From: Oreohelix idahoensis
Taxonomy: Eukaryota > Mollusca > Gastropoda > Stylommatophora > Oreohelicidae
Direction of reading: 5' to 3'
DNA length: 64,000 nt
Assembly (NCBI GenBank): GCA_024509875.1
Contig: JAMPIV010010580.1
Coordinates: 124,001 to 188,000 of the forward strand
The notes beneath the pieces were generated by a model that saw only the letters and a program-made list of their open reading frames with translations, was not told the DNA's origin and searched no databases. Shown here in pieces: positions 1 to 11,839 of the stretch (its first letter is position 1; each line of letters begins with the position of its first letter). The translations under genes were made by a program, and so were the position numbers.

Positions 1-1896
1 TGCTATGGGACTACCTTGACCTTTCAAACTTGGCGTTCACTAAATGTCCGCCTTAGGCAGTGGCGTACTACGGGGGTACGACGGGGGCGGTTCGCCCCGC
101 GTGTCAGCCAGGAGTGGGGTGAAGTGGGACACTTATGATAAGTACTTTCTAAATGAGATATCAAGCCGTCAATATGCTTACAATCGATATTATTTGATAA
201 AGGCACGATTGATAATGTTAAGCTATTGTCACAGGAGCCGTGACATACAGACAAAATGACGTAATAAAAAGGAATAGTGGACCGACTATAAGGAGAAGAA
301 AAAGGTACTCTCGATACGGATGACAGAAAAGAAAAGACATTCGAGAGACCGCCACGTCATACAAAAACGATGACGACACAGAGGGTTACAAGATGTCCCC
401 TGAACCAGAAGGGCGCTCCATTTCACCCCAATGAGAAAAGATCAAGAATAATGAAAGAACTGAGAAAAAGAACTAGAGGCAAATCAACTCTGTATTAGCT
501 CCTTATTCACGAAATTGAAATACACCATTTGTGACAATGGGTAAGTGCGTTTAATGATCGAAGAGCGTCTTTGCCGTAGGAAGGGAAAATCCAAATGACC
601 TGTAGGTCAACCCAAAAGGTTTTTAAATCGAACGTGTCCAAGTAGATCCCGGGGAAAACAGAACCCTATGAATTGAATGATTGTCAAGGAAGGGAAAAAG
701 AATATATCAGAATTTCGAAGCCACCTAAATTATATAGCTGGAGCTAATTAAAGGAACTATGAACTTTTCAAGTGACTGTGTCTTATTGTGTACCTCCAAG
801 TGGGGTAGTGAATTTGCTTAACTGTTATATAAGTTAAAGTTGGAAAGATTGGTTTCACCACTCACCCACCACTGTCCACCACAACATCAGACCAACACTA
901 TCACAACAGACCACTATACGATCACACACCCAAACCACGGGCCAACAAAGGAGGCAGTTACCTAAAGACAGTGAATATTGTCGGGCGCTGCGATATGAAA
1001 CGATAACGGCTGCATATAGACAACGAAACTGTGACACTATTTTTCAACAAACAAAACGGAAACAACGACTAAAACACAGGTTTAAATAAATGTTTCAATC
1101 TGCGCTTGTGCCTCTCCTGACTGAGGTAATCTGTAACTCACCTGACAGAAACCCGTTCGTTAACAAGACTGACGTGAATACGGTGATTACGCTTTTTTAG
1201 GTACAGTTTATGTTAAAAAAGAATTCAAGTAATTTCCCTTCATTTTCCCCAATCACTGGTTTGTAAGTTTCTATGCAATGAGTCATGAGCAAACGAAATA
1301 TTATTTTAAATTTTGTAACAAGTACACAGCAGCACATTCGGCACACCCAAATCTTACACACAAGTAAACGCAAAAGATAAATAATTAAATGTAGGACCAT
1401 GTTCATGGTTTTGCTACAGACAGACAGACATGCTTTCATCATCATCGTCCTCCTCCTGATCATCATCATCGTCCTCATCATCATCAAAAGTATTTTTTAA
1501 AACTGTTTCTTTAACTGCACTGTCTTCAAAGCTGCTTTTAATCTGTCCAGTTTTCAACCAATTACGCATTTAAAATCACCCAGAAATAGGAACTTAAATC
1601 ATTTTGGCCTAGCAATTCTCACGTGTTTAAAATAATCACACAGTTAAAAACAAAACACGTGACCAGTGTCCGTCCTTTACTCGGTTGTCATTATATATAT
1701 ATATATATCATATGGACAGAGAAGTTGAATGTTGACACTTGAGCTGATTCTCTTGTCCTCTATCAAGACCCATAATAACAATACGTGTGCTGATTTAACA
1801 ATAAATAGAAATGAACTATTTTTAAAAACCAAAACACACGCACGTCTATTTTCTCTTCTTTCTCCTATGATCATTAGCCGCCGACTATCAAAGCAG
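1..1896. other. Left flank without a supported gene
   Basis: No open frame here has recognisable protein features. At about 57 a CAGTGGCGTAC string followed by G/C-rich sequence (to about 120) resembles the terminus of some hAT-type DNA transposons, but I found no matching inverted end. A TCA/TCC-type trinucleotide tract lies at about 1436-1490 and a short AT run at about 1690-1706. The rest is AT-rich sequence I cannot classify. Confidence 0.5.
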
Positions 1897-2115
1897 TCAG
1901 TGGCCAACACGCCTGGTGGCGTCTTGTAGGGCAGCAACAAACTGCTTCCACTTTGCTCGGTCGGCGGCCAACCTTCCTGCATTGCCCCAGCTCTGGTTCA
2001 TTCTTTGCATCTCGGCTTCCACAGTTCTCCACCAAGTTGTTTTTGGTCGCCCTCTCTTTCGCTTTCCTTCAGGGGTCCATAGCAAAACTGTTTTTGTGAT
2101 GGCATCAGGGTCACT
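1897..2115 (-). pseudogene. C-terminal tail of a non-LTR (LINE) reverse transcriptase
   Basis: The minus strand encodes TPEGKRKRGRPKTTWWRT followed by a segment with NQSWGNAG and DRAKWKQF. This is the very characteristic C-terminal tail of many invertebrate non-LTR retrotransposon ORF2 proteins (GKRKRGRPKTTWRR, SWG, DRxxWR). Only this terminal part is present and no RT motifs precede it, so it is a 5'-truncated LINE copy, which is usual for target-primed integration. Just upstream on the same strand (about 2155-2260) a second short reading (RPRKTWTDL type) may be another LINE tail. Element A inserted next to it at 2276/2277. The family clade cannot be assigned from this piece. Confidence 0.8.
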
Positions 2116-2271
2116 TCTAGAACGTATTTTCTTTTAGTAGTTAAATCAGCATCACCCATTAGTTCCCCGGGGAGCATAGGCCTTCAACAAACTCTCGTCT
2201 AATATCCTCCTGTCCCCTCCCTTGCCACTGATTCAAGGTCTGTCCATGTCTTCCTCGGTCCTCTTATTTAT

Positions 2272-2276
2272 GTCTC
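2272..2276. repeat. Target-site duplication of element A (left copy)
   Basis: The sequence gtctc directly precedes the TGTAGC start of the left LTR and recurs at 30419-30423 directly after the CTACA end of the right LTR. Five base pairs is the usual size for Ty3/gypsy integrases. Confidence 0.93.
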
Positions 2277-3096
2277 TGTAGCAAAGTTAGATTTTGCTGG
2301 GGAGGTTATGATGGTATCCTAAAAGAATGAAATCCGTGTATTTATTTACCGTGTGAGGTCAAGCATATGTAGGCCCCTGACTCTATAAATGATGATGATG
2401 AATTATGTGCAGGGAACCTAACGCTACCTCCCTAGATCTCACACGGTCTCTATGTTGGCTCTAGTGTATGGTGTATGATGTACCTAGTGTCTAGGGGAGA
2501 AATGAAATGATGGTACACAACACAAAAACACTTTAAGTTTCTATGAGGAAGTGAATAAAACCTGTGGTTAAGTTTTTCTTTAAATTAATTTTTTTGTACA
2601 ATTTATTTTGCCTGTCCAGTCATATCGTTTGGACAGGTCTTTGAAAATGAGGACAAGATAGTTTACATAAAAGAGTAACTAAAATTGTGTGGACAATCTG
2701 CCCAAATAACTAAAATGTTAATATATGTCTTTCCTGTTTGAAATGTTCACAGCTTAAATTTATTCTTCTAAGAGGGAGAGTCACTGTATATGAGGGGCTG
2801 AAATGTCATCATACCCCACAAAAGTCCTGAGTATGATTTGAAATACCAAGGTTTATTTAAAACGAAACTGTCAGATGTGCCCAAGTCCTTAACATATCAC
2901 CTGGGGTTTCTTGTTGAAAGATAAGATATTGTGTAGTTGCAGAAATATCGATATCACATCACACGCCCAAGCTCCTGCTGTTATCTCTTGAAAAGCATAC
3001 AAGAAATGTCGGAGACTTCTTGGCGTTATCGTCACTCCTCAGGTTTCCTGTCACCAGCTGGCAACAGGAAACCAAACCTCTGCAACAAAAGGACAC
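2277..3096 (-). repeat. Element A 3' LTR, part 1 (interrupted by element B)
   Basis: This matches 27841-28660 almost base for base. It stops at the gacac where element B entered, and the LTR resumes at 21437. Minor differences from the right LTR (about 12 by eye) are scattered. Confidence 0.95.
3092..3096. repeat. Target-site duplication of element B (left copy)
   Basis: The sequence gacac precedes TGATAAAT and recurs at 21432-21436 after the GCAACA end of the right LTR. Confidence 0.93.
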
Positions 3097-4596
3097 TGAT
3101 AAATACTACCAGTTGATAAAGGCAGTGTTGATAGGTGTTGTCAAACATGAAGACAAACAAAAGGTCAACTCGACCTACGCAGTGGTGTATTGATTTGGAG
3201 TGAGGATACAACAGTACGCGAATGCTGGACAATGTTCTGAGAGTTGACAATAGGGCAATCTCACTCACTCGTGGCAGGAAGTGTAAGACGAACTACTGTT
3301 TACGTTTTCTTGTATTTAATGGGCACACACTTCGACGACAGTACGAGCATCGTTACAGGAACACAAGTCGACATAAACAGCATAGCGTTGATCAATGGTC
3401 TATCATCATAAATTAGCATTCATGTTGAATAACATTGCAATGGAACATCTGTATACAAGCACTTAGATTTCCATTGTTTATCAATACAATCATCAGGCCT
3501 TACTGACCGGGCATGTCAGTTAATAAATAGGCCTACTGTTCAAACTTGACTCCTAAACAGGACCTCTTTCTAGCGAAGATTCCTTTAGGTAAATTACAGC
3601 AAATCTCTGTGAAGATAATGTTAACCCACTAGTATTGGGTTTTCTTTATAACTGTGATCTCTTAATCATCACCTGATAATAAGGAGGCATTCCCGTTCTC
3701 TGATGGATGATCGGCAATAAGTAGGATTCCAAAATAAATAGAATTCCAAAATGGCTTCTGGTTCCCTGTTGAGCATCGCTCACTATACGGATGTATAGCA
3801 AATCTTCAATCGAAGCTTTGTTCATCAACAATAAATGATTCTATAAGAATCAGCATATTCTGTCCTCATAATTGCTGCATATAAACATATTCAGTGCTGC
3901 TAGATAACATGTCGTCCCGACATATATACATAGGTAAATTCATATCGGCGTCTGCCCATCTGAGCCTAGGAATGAAAGAGTTCAGTGAACAGTTCTTTAC
4001 CTTGCCATACGAAATATACTAGCAAACACAAACACTCTCCTGGCGTTACTGAATCAACACTGGGGAACTCATCCTAGAAGAAACTATCTTCGTTCCCATA
4101 ATCAATCGAAGAGATCACAAACTTTGGACAGGTCTAAGACATGACGTCCCGCCAGGCTCCTTCATCACCGAAGAACCCTCTAACCCATCTTCATGCGCCG
4201 AAAGCACCTGACCCCAAAGTACAGTACAAGGAAAAATAGTTCCACTTAAACATACTAAGATATCAAGATATAAGACATACTCGTCCTACATAGACAAGAA
4301 CTACACATAGATTCGGGCCATATATATTCTGAAGCAAGAACAATCTATTTCTAACCAAACACAAAATAGATCGCTGTAAACCTAGATTCCTCCGCTGAGT
4401 TCGATCTTCAGGAAAGATACAAGAACCGATAACTCACAGAATGAATACACATCGCCTAATCTGAGTTCCGTCCCTTTAGACTGAAAATCGTGAATTCAAA
4501 GCTAAATATATTTTTATCAGACAAATAAATACATTTTAAATTTGTATGCGTATTTACAGTAATCTGTGCGCCACACAAAAGAATATGTGCGCAACA
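3097..4596 (-). repeat. Element B 3' LTR
   Basis: The 1500-bp copy matches 19919-21431. In element orientation it runs TGTTGCGCAC...TTATCA. On the plus strand it starts TGATAAATAC and ends GCGCAACA. It lacks the 13 bp present near 20893 in the other copy. Confidence 0.95.
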
Positions 4597-4619
4597 GACT
4601 ACCACACCCCCCGGGAAAA
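4597..4619 (-). promoter_or_regulatory. Probable polypurine tract of element B
   Basis: Directly upstream of the 3' LTR in element orientation is a G-rich stretch (minus strand CCCGGGGGGTGTGGTAGTC). It sits where the plus-strand primer of reverse transcription must lie, but it is interrupted by pyrimidines, so the exact tract is uncertain. Confidence 0.5.
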
Positions 4620-5067
4620 AAAATGAAATCATTTTTTTTTCATCTGAGAGCAACATACAATAGGCTCCCAACGCACAAATACTGCGCAAATGAGAAATAT
4701 CTGGAATTATTTTAGCCAAATTAAGGCAAAGTCGAAATATAGATCGACTGGTGAGAATACATCTCAACCTCTCAGAGAAAGCATTTCTCTTAAGCATAAA
4801 TGTTTCCAGGGAGGTGTCACCAACGCATACTACTATACTTGCAATGACACAATGCATATAACAATTTCATATTTAAGCATTATAAGTACATGATTGACAA
4901 AAAAGAAAAATTGTCAACGAGTACCGGTGAATATATATATATCAATGAATGTAGTGATAGTAGTGATACAATCACTATATTACAAATCACAATGTGTATC
5001 TATCTTGATATAGAAAAGAAAAATCTGTTGTCGAGTTGGAAGTGTTAAGAAGTCCAAGACTCAACAG
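4620..5067 (-). other. Element B 3' untranslated region
   Basis: AT-rich sequence between the end of the Pol reading and the polypurine tract. It has a short TA run near 4933 and no recognisable ORF. There is no envelope-like gene. Confidence 0.7.
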
Positions 5068-5200
5068 TTAAGTGGAATCATGTGGGCATCTAGACAGAAT
5101 GTCTGCCATCACATTATCTGATCCACGGATAGCTCGTACCGAAAAATGAAAAGGTTGAAGAGCAATTGCATATCGAGTAGACCTCGAACTCTTCAAAGTG
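5068..5200 (-). pseudogene. Element B RNase H C-terminal remnant (frameshifted)
   Basis: After a short deletion and frameshift following ETDQKE, the minus strand continues in another frame with STRYAIALQPFHF and NVMADILSRCP, ending in TAA at 5070-5068. Element E has STRYAIALQPYSF and NVLADILSRCR in one frame at the same place. The segment is therefore the broken C-terminal end of the B polyprotein. Confidence 0.85.
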
Positions 5201-7873
5201 TTACTCTTTCTGATCGGTTTCTACTACGAAATGTGCGCCTAGAAGGAATCTTTGTAGTTTGAGTATTGACCAAACCATAGCCAATAGTTCACGGTCTAAA
5301 ACCGAATAATTCCTTTCAGCAGCATTAAGTTTTCTGGAGATATACATTACAGGATGCAGAGTTCCAGAGTACTCTTGCATTAGTGCCGCTCCAATCCCAG
5401 TGGATGAAGCGTCACTACGAAGAACAAATGTCTTATCTGTAGTAGGTAACACTAAAATAGGTGGTGATGAAAACAAAGTTTTGATCTTATCCAAAGAGGA
5501 TTGGCATTCTTGTGACCAGTGGACCATATTAGGCGACCCTTTTTTTAGTAGTGTAGAAAGAGGTGCCATGATAGAGGATAGATTCGGAATGAATCTTCCA
5601 TAAAATTGAATAAGACCTAAGAGACTTCGCACTTGCTTTTTAGTCTTAGGAATAGAGATGTTAAGTATCTTAGTGATATTATGGTCCTCTGTCTTTAGGA
5701 AACCATGACCCACTCGATGGCCTAAGAAAGAAATTTCGCTAAAACCAATGCAGGCTTTAGAGGGTTTCGCTGTCAGGTTATACTCGCGTAGAGTAGATAG
5801 TAATTCAACTAACCCTGAATAGTGATCTTCCCAAGTATCGCTGAAAAGACAGATGTCGTCTAGATACGCGATGACATCTGACCGATAAGATAGAATTCGA
5901 CGCATCATGCGTACGAATGTAGCTGGAGCGTTCATAAGGCCGAAAGGCATGAAATTCCATTGAAAAGGGCCTCTAGGTGTAGAAAAAGCTGTAAAAGGTT
6001 TGGCGCGTTCAGATAAAGGAACTTGCCAATATCCTTTGGACAAATCTAGTTTAGTGAAAAAATGAGATTTAGAAAGCCTAGTAAGTAGCTCTTCTAGTAA
6101 AGGCATAGGTTCAGCATCGAACTTCGTAACTTGATTCAATTTGCGATAGTCAACGCAAAGACGTATGTTATTGTCTTTTTTCCGAACAATAACCATCGGC
6201 GAAGAATACGCAGAAGTGGATGGTTCAATTATTTTTAAATCTATCATCTCATCCAACTCCTTCTCAACCTGTGCTTGAAAATGTATAGGGATAGGATAAG
6301 GTCTGACCCTAATAGGATTATGGTCAGTTAGAATAATGTCATGTTCAATGACATGAGTTTGTCCAGGGATGTCAGTAAGGACATCCTGAAATGTTTGTAA
6401 CATAGCCGAAACTTGTCGCTGTTCTCCTAAAGACAAATCCGGAGAAACAGTAACGTTTTTCCATGATTCACTAGAATGAAGTGGAATCATCGGAAGCGGA
6501 AGATTAACATCCGAAAAACTTGTTTCCTCATCCTGTATTACGGACAGTGATGAGTAATGACCATGTTGGACTGGTGAATCGTCCGTTGCCTGGAAAATAG
6601 GCTGTAAATAATCCGGACGTTCATGGAATTCCGTAAGCATATTGATGTGGAAGGTTTTATGCTTTCCATCAATATCGACAATGTAGTCAACATCGGAAAT
6701 TTTCGAGATTATATCGTACGGACCTTTCCAAGAAATAAGAAGTCTGTTTTCCCTACAAGGTAGTAAAACAAATGCTTTGTCACCAGGACAAAGTTGTCGT
6801 AAGGTTCTTTTCTTATTGGCAAATTGTCTTGCTTTCTGCTTAGCAAATTCAGAAGAAGAAGTTGCCAATTTGCATGCTTCGATAATCTTTTGTCTCAGCG
6901 CGATGACATATTCGTAAGAAGATTTCGTGTCATCGGTAATATTATCAGCGGTTATGAGATCATGAAGCAAAGACATAGGGCCGCGCGGTCGCGCGCCAAA
7001 GACAAGTTCAAAGGGAGAAAATCCTGTATGTTCATTGGGGACCTCTCTGTAAGCGAAGAGGGCCGCGGGTAAAACCCTGTCCCAATCTTGAGGATGATCC
7101 TCAGTTATCTTCCCTAGCAAGTTTTTGAGTGTTCTATTTAGCCGTTCGACCATCCCATTGGACATAGGATGATAGATACTACTCAAAGATCTCTCTATCT
7201 GCAGAGTCGACATCACTTGAGACATGGTATCCGATATTAGTTGGGTGCCATGGTCTGATAATATTTCTCCGGGGAATCCCAGACGAGAAAATATAAGCCA
7301 AAGAGCATCTGCAATGTCAGCAGTAGTAATGCTCTTCAGAGGAATAGCCTCTGGCCAACGTGTGCACATGTCCACACACGTTAAAATAAACTGATGTCCT
7401 CTAGCAGATTTGATCTTAAATGGACCAATGATGTCTATCGCCATTTTCTGAAATGGTCGAATAGGAATGTCTGCAGCCTGAATAGGTGCAGCATGGCGTG
7501 GGCCTTTGGATTTGACTTCTTGACATACTATACAAGATTGACAATAAATCCGTATGTCTTTGTTCACAAAAGGCCAAAAGAAAGCCGCAAGAACTCTTGA
7601 CTTTGTACGGGAAAAACCCATATGTCCAGCACACTGAGAGTCGTGTGCGTGTTGCAAAATTTTAACTCTCAAATTCTTGGGCACAAGAATCTGAGAATGA
7701 CTTGACTTAGCGGAGTCTTGCACCATACGTACAAGTACGCCATTCTTCATTGTAATCCAAGATTTACGCTTTGTATCTTTATTCGGATCACCTTTTGTTG
7801 CAAGAGTGAATAATTTCTTTAGAGTCGGATCCTCTTCTTGTTGTTTTATAAACGAGTCACGAGAAATTACCAA
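5201..7873 (-). pseudogene. Element B integrase-reverse transcriptase-RNase H
   Basis: An 890-codon open stretch of a larger Gag-Pol frame; no genuine start is implied. Integrase comes first: zinc-binding H77-x6-H84 and C114-x2-C117, then the catalytic triad D147, D207, E243 with 35 residues between D207 and E243, and a GPY module at 384-386. Reverse transcriptase follows: RLCVDYRKLN at about 571-580, LDLSKGYWQVPL at about 609-620, FMPFGLMNAPATF at about 641-653, and the YLDD active site at 670-673. RNase H starts near D821 (SDASSTGIGA), with E862 and D887 as further acidic residues. The order INT-RT-RH is unusual for Ty3/gypsy. Two nonsense codons separate it from the protease upstream (TAA at 7939-7937 and near 7880), and the C-terminus is frameshifted at 5200. 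Confidence 0.95.
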
Positions 7874-7936
7874 GGGATCATCTTAGTTATGCACTTCATT
7901 ATCTTCAATAGATGAAGTTTGAGGCATATTAAGAGC

Positions 7937-8392
7937 TTAAGCTCTAGTGACTACAGCATTAGCAGTTTGCATATGTTGTTTTTCCCAAACGGAAATTTGT
8001 TGTGGAGTGCATTCTTTGACTCCGTGAATACGACCGATGATAAGATCAGCGATCGGATTCGGCAGAAGACATGCGTGTACATCTCCTGTAAAGAAAGGAG
8101 TAGCAATCCTAATGATAGCAGTAGAGTATTTCTCTAAGGTGCCGCCAAATGTTACACATTTGACTACTTTTCCAGTGGCACGAGAAGGATCTACAAGCGA
8201 CTGCCTAACACCAATTGTGGTGCATCCAGAATAAAAAAGAACTGAGACTGGATTGTCATTTACTAAACCTCTATGTAAGACAAGAGAACCTCTTCCATCA
8301 TGCGCAACTGACGCAAGAAGAGCGGGAAGAGGATGGCCACAACTTAAAGTGGACACCGTAGTTGGTTCAGATAATGTTTTGCATTGGGGCAC
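7937..8392 (-). pseudogene. Element B aspartic protease region with mutated active site
   Basis: In frame with the B pol segment, this encodes the retropepsin part of the polyprotein. The active site reads LFYSGCTT where element E has LFDSGCTT. The catalytic Asp is replaced by Tyr by a single GAT to TAT change (8233-8231), which should abolish proteolysis. Flanks shared with E include KCVTFGGT, TPFF, IHGVKECTPQQI and NAVVTRA. After VVTRA a CAA-type codon has become TAA. Just upstream (about 8395) the reading shifts frame relative to the SAFDF segment that continues toward the C insertion site. The family identity is solid. The enzyme is dead. Confidence 0.88.
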
Positions 8393-8484
8393 TGAGATGC
8401 TCTCCCAAAATCAAAAGCGGAACACGCCATATTATTAGCATCATTATTATCTTTGGTCTGTTTACAGTCTTCATGTGACTCTTG
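8393..8484 (-). pseudogene. Element B Gag-PR linker up to the C insertion
   Basis: In one minus-strand frame this reads QQESHEDCKQTKD, then a segment containing NNDANNMACSAFDF, alignable with the E linker QANKEQDNNVNAHSAM. It joins, across element C, to the Gag tail at 17303-17330. Confidence 0.7.
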
Positions 8485-8489
8485 CTGTG
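8485..8489. repeat. Target-site duplication of element C (left copy)
   Basis: The sequence ctgtg precedes TGTCACGAAA and is repeated at 17298-17302 after TTTCGTCACA. Confidence 0.9.
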
Positions 8490-11195
8490 TGTCACGAAAT
8501 GGATTTAGGACTAGAGACTGTCTACATATAGTGACAAGACAATAGTAAGAAGAAAGACTGAAATGATAGATTCAGATAGAAATATAGTGCAAACTGTGAA
8601 AGTTGAGACCATTGGCTCCGAGGTTGAGAACCGAGGTTGATTCTTTCCTCGCCACTTCGGACGTTTAAATTGCTATGGCCTCGAACCACCTCTAACTACC
8701 CTATGGGGATAAGGTTCAATTAAGATTCACAAACACCAAGGTACAGACAACATATAGCTACTGTACTAAAGGAAATGACTGATGCCAGCTACAATTTATA
8801 CAAGTTTATTATACACCTATAAACAACAAACATATGCATGTCCCATACATCAAGTGCGAGGATGCACTCCTGAAACAAAATCAAGCACAGTTAAAAATGC
8901 ATCAACCCCAACCCTTCTCCCACAATTGCAACCTGTATGGAGAAAGAAGGTAAGGTTAACTGAAATGAACTACACTGCACTTGATGTCGCCTACACTCCA
9001 AACTAGCTGTTCTAAATTCTAACTCTAAGTCCACTGATAGCTGGAACGACTGCGAAGTGACTACACAATCTCTGCACAGACTTCGGTTCTACACAGCCTA
9101 TCCTGGAATCTCCTGAACACAACTAACTGCACCTCTAAACTTCAGCAGCTGTCCTCTGCTATGATTCACCAAAACTAACAGTTCTGCCTATCTGTGCTGA
9201 CTTCAGTAGAGAGAATGTTTACCCTATCTCTCTCCACTAACTCTGGAATTGACTGAGGTTTAACAGAACCCCCTGGATTCTGGACTGGAACTGTAGCTGA
9301 CTTCTACCACTCTGAAATTACCTGCCCGAGTATCTATAACTGGGCCGTCGGCTTTATTATGGCCGTGAAGAAACGAACACAAAATTACCACAACGCTGGC
9401 AGCCTGCCAAATCTGCGTGTGTAACGAGCGTCAGAGCTCAGGATTTATCCACAAAAATCCTATTCGCTGGAAAATGTCTTCCCCTGGCTGGGAAAACGTA
9501 TTTTCTTCCTCTCCTTCCACTACTGGCAACTAACGTAAAACCCTTGCGGTTCTGCGAATGCCCCAACTTTGCCGTGGGAGAAATTTTGTGGTCTCAAAAT
9601 TCCGCTCTCATTCCCACAAAGCCGGTACCTGCTGTTTTAGACAAAACAAAACAACAGCTAAACAAACCATAATAATACATTTCAAATAACAATTAACTTC
9701 CTTACTCTTCACCACGTAACTCCCCTCTCTACCTGAGCCTACAAAGTAAACATTGGCTAACCCAGATCGCTTGTTCTGCCTGACTAACTCCGAGCAACAA
9801 CAATATTTTCAATGGCCCGTCTGGGCAGACGTACTGTGGCCTACTTCTTACGCTGACACTAATGCCGTAATGTTTAACACAACTAAAACTAGCCTTCTCT
9901 AGGAATTCCTAAAATTCCCGTCAATAATAGTAATCACATTCAAAATGTAATACAAAATAATTCCCTTTAAAATTACTTCTCCCATCTTCTGAATTCACAG
10001 AACAATAATGCACAATCAATAACATATAATCCTGTTTACGCTAGCATCTACCTGCCGTCAAAAGTTATACATAACCCCCGATTATCAAATTGAAAACCCC
10101 GTAGTTCAGCCACGTGGTGCCGCAGTTTTTCAACCACGCGCTCCTGCATACATTCATTACTGATAGCACACACGTGCTCCAATTAATACCTCTATCACTT
10201 CCGTCCACAGATATATGCGTAACTATATAAATAGCGAGCATCAATACTCTCACTAAAATCACAAATGAAAATACACATTACACGCTCCCGACTATTCTGT
10301 AAATAAATAAAATTCGCAGATGCGAGTTTCTCTCCCGACCGCCTTTGCAATAATACAAAGCGGTGATATCTCAACTTTCAAATCATGCCGCTATTCTTTC
10401 AACAAGGAATTAATTGGACCTATAAATTCTCATGTCTATCACTCAGATCGAATTGATGGCTCTGGAGTTAAGAATTAAATTAAACTAAAACTTCCCAAGA
10501 AACTTAAATGATCGGCTAGGACTAGAAAAATTAAATAAAGTCCTCACGCAAAAATTCATGCTTACCAAATCTCGAATGTCCAACTGAAGGCAATCGACCT
10601 GACTCTGGCAACCCGGCTTTGGCAATTTTTTCATTAAAAGAGAAAGAAGCTATGAAATATAGGCCTTTTATAATCAAGACCCCCACGCGCCGACTTCATG
10701 ACGTCATATGCGCGGCGTGGTTCTAAAGCCAATCGGAGCTCTGCATTTCAACTGCAGTTGCCAATCAGAACCTTAGATCTTTCTGATGCAACCAGTTTCT
10801 GCTAGACAAAGAACCGGGAATTGGTCCTAGCCCTATACTGCGGAAATGAAGCAAAAATGGCCGCAAATAATTTAACTCCCGAAAAATGCGTATATGGCCA
10901 CGCAATATCTTTAAAAAAAGGACACTGGTGCAAATCCTGATCTAGCATCTATAATCTTTCTTCTAGAAAAATACTGTCTAATTCCCTACACCCCCATTCT
11001 AAACACATAAAGAAGAACCATAAAGCAGATGAGATCAAACTCCCTCGTGATCTCATCTTGAAAAAACGTAAATAATAGAAGGAGAAGAAACATGGAGAAG
11101 GATTTCCTGTAATCCCTCCTAAAAATAGTGAACAAAATGCAAGGAGAAAAAGACATGGGCCATTTGAAAGACAGAATCTCAGTACTTTCGTCACA
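8490..11195 (-). repeat. Element C 3' LTR
   Basis: The 2706-bp LTR is nearly identical to 14579-17297 except for a cluster of differences at about 10325-10467. The termini TGTCACGAAA and TTTCGTCACA form an imperfect inverted repeat. Confidence 0.95.
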
Positions 11196-11210
11196 TCACT
11201 CTCCCCTTTC
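11196..11210 (-). promoter_or_regulatory. Polypurine tract of element C
   Basis: On the minus strand GAAAGGGGAGAGTGA abuts the 3' LTR. A purine run in this position is the expected primer for plus-strand DNA synthesis, so this cis-signal is preserved. Confidence 0.85.
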
Positions 11211-11299
11211 AAAGATTGAGCAACGATCTCCTTACTGAAATCTCTGTGGTTCACATTGGCCCTTAACTCTGTCTACAAGGCTGTCTGTCCTTACCCCTC

Positions 11300-11839
11300 C
11301 TATTCAGTGTTCTTCGACCTTCCTCTTTTGCGTTTCCTCCTTCCTCCTCTCCTAGAATGAGCTCCTATGCTCCGTTGGGAGAGTTGATCTCTCTTCAGAC
11401 CTGTGCCGTCTAATGGCGGGTCTGAACTTTCCCTTGCTATGACCGTCAAAAGGCTGTTCTGGTCAGCTGATGTGACCGGCGGGCGCTGTGGCGACCTGGC
11501 GATGGCGACTTCCTCGCTGCGCGTCAGCAGGGTTGTGACTGCTGGTACCGTGCGAAACTGATGCAACGTCTCGGGTTCCTCTGGTGTAGAGCCTCCGATT
11601 TCTTGCTGGGTGTCTATTGGATCACGATCGACCTCAATAGCTTCTACCTTTGAAGAAAGGTAGGTAAGATCTGCCCCTGGCAGTGGTTCTGGACTCGCTC
11701 TTCCCCTACCAATCTGAAGCGGGACAGAGCTCTCCAAAATAGCTCCTTGCAAAGTTATAAGGCCGCTTTTCTCACTCTTTTCTGGCCTGAAAAGTTGGTG
11801 AGATGAAAATGTAGACCACGGGAGCTCTCCGTCTAACAC
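11300..11839 (-). CDS. Element C second frame, function unknown
   Basis: A frame of about 179 codons overlaps the last codons of the Gag-PR frame by a few bases and begins without an ATG (GTG at the overlap). It is therefore more likely a frameshifted or translationally shifted continuation of the upstream frame than an independent gene. It is rich in Ser, Pro, Glu and Arg and ends in a strongly basic stretch (GGRRKRKRGRSKN). I see no INT, RT, RNase H or envelope features, no signal peptide and no membrane segment. The basic tail could bind nucleic acid or act in nuclear import; that is inference. It lies between the protease-containing frame and the polypurine tract, where pol should be. Confidence 0.45.
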   Translation of the reverse strand: MLDGELPWSTFSSHQLFRPEKSEKSGLITLQGAILESSVPLQIGRGRASPEPLPGADLTYLSSKVEAIEVDRDPIDTQQEIGGSTPEEPETLHQFRTVPAVTTLLTRSEEVAIARSPQRPPVTSADQNSLLTVIARESSDPPLDGTGLKRDQLSQRSIGAHSRRGGRRKRKRGRSKNTE

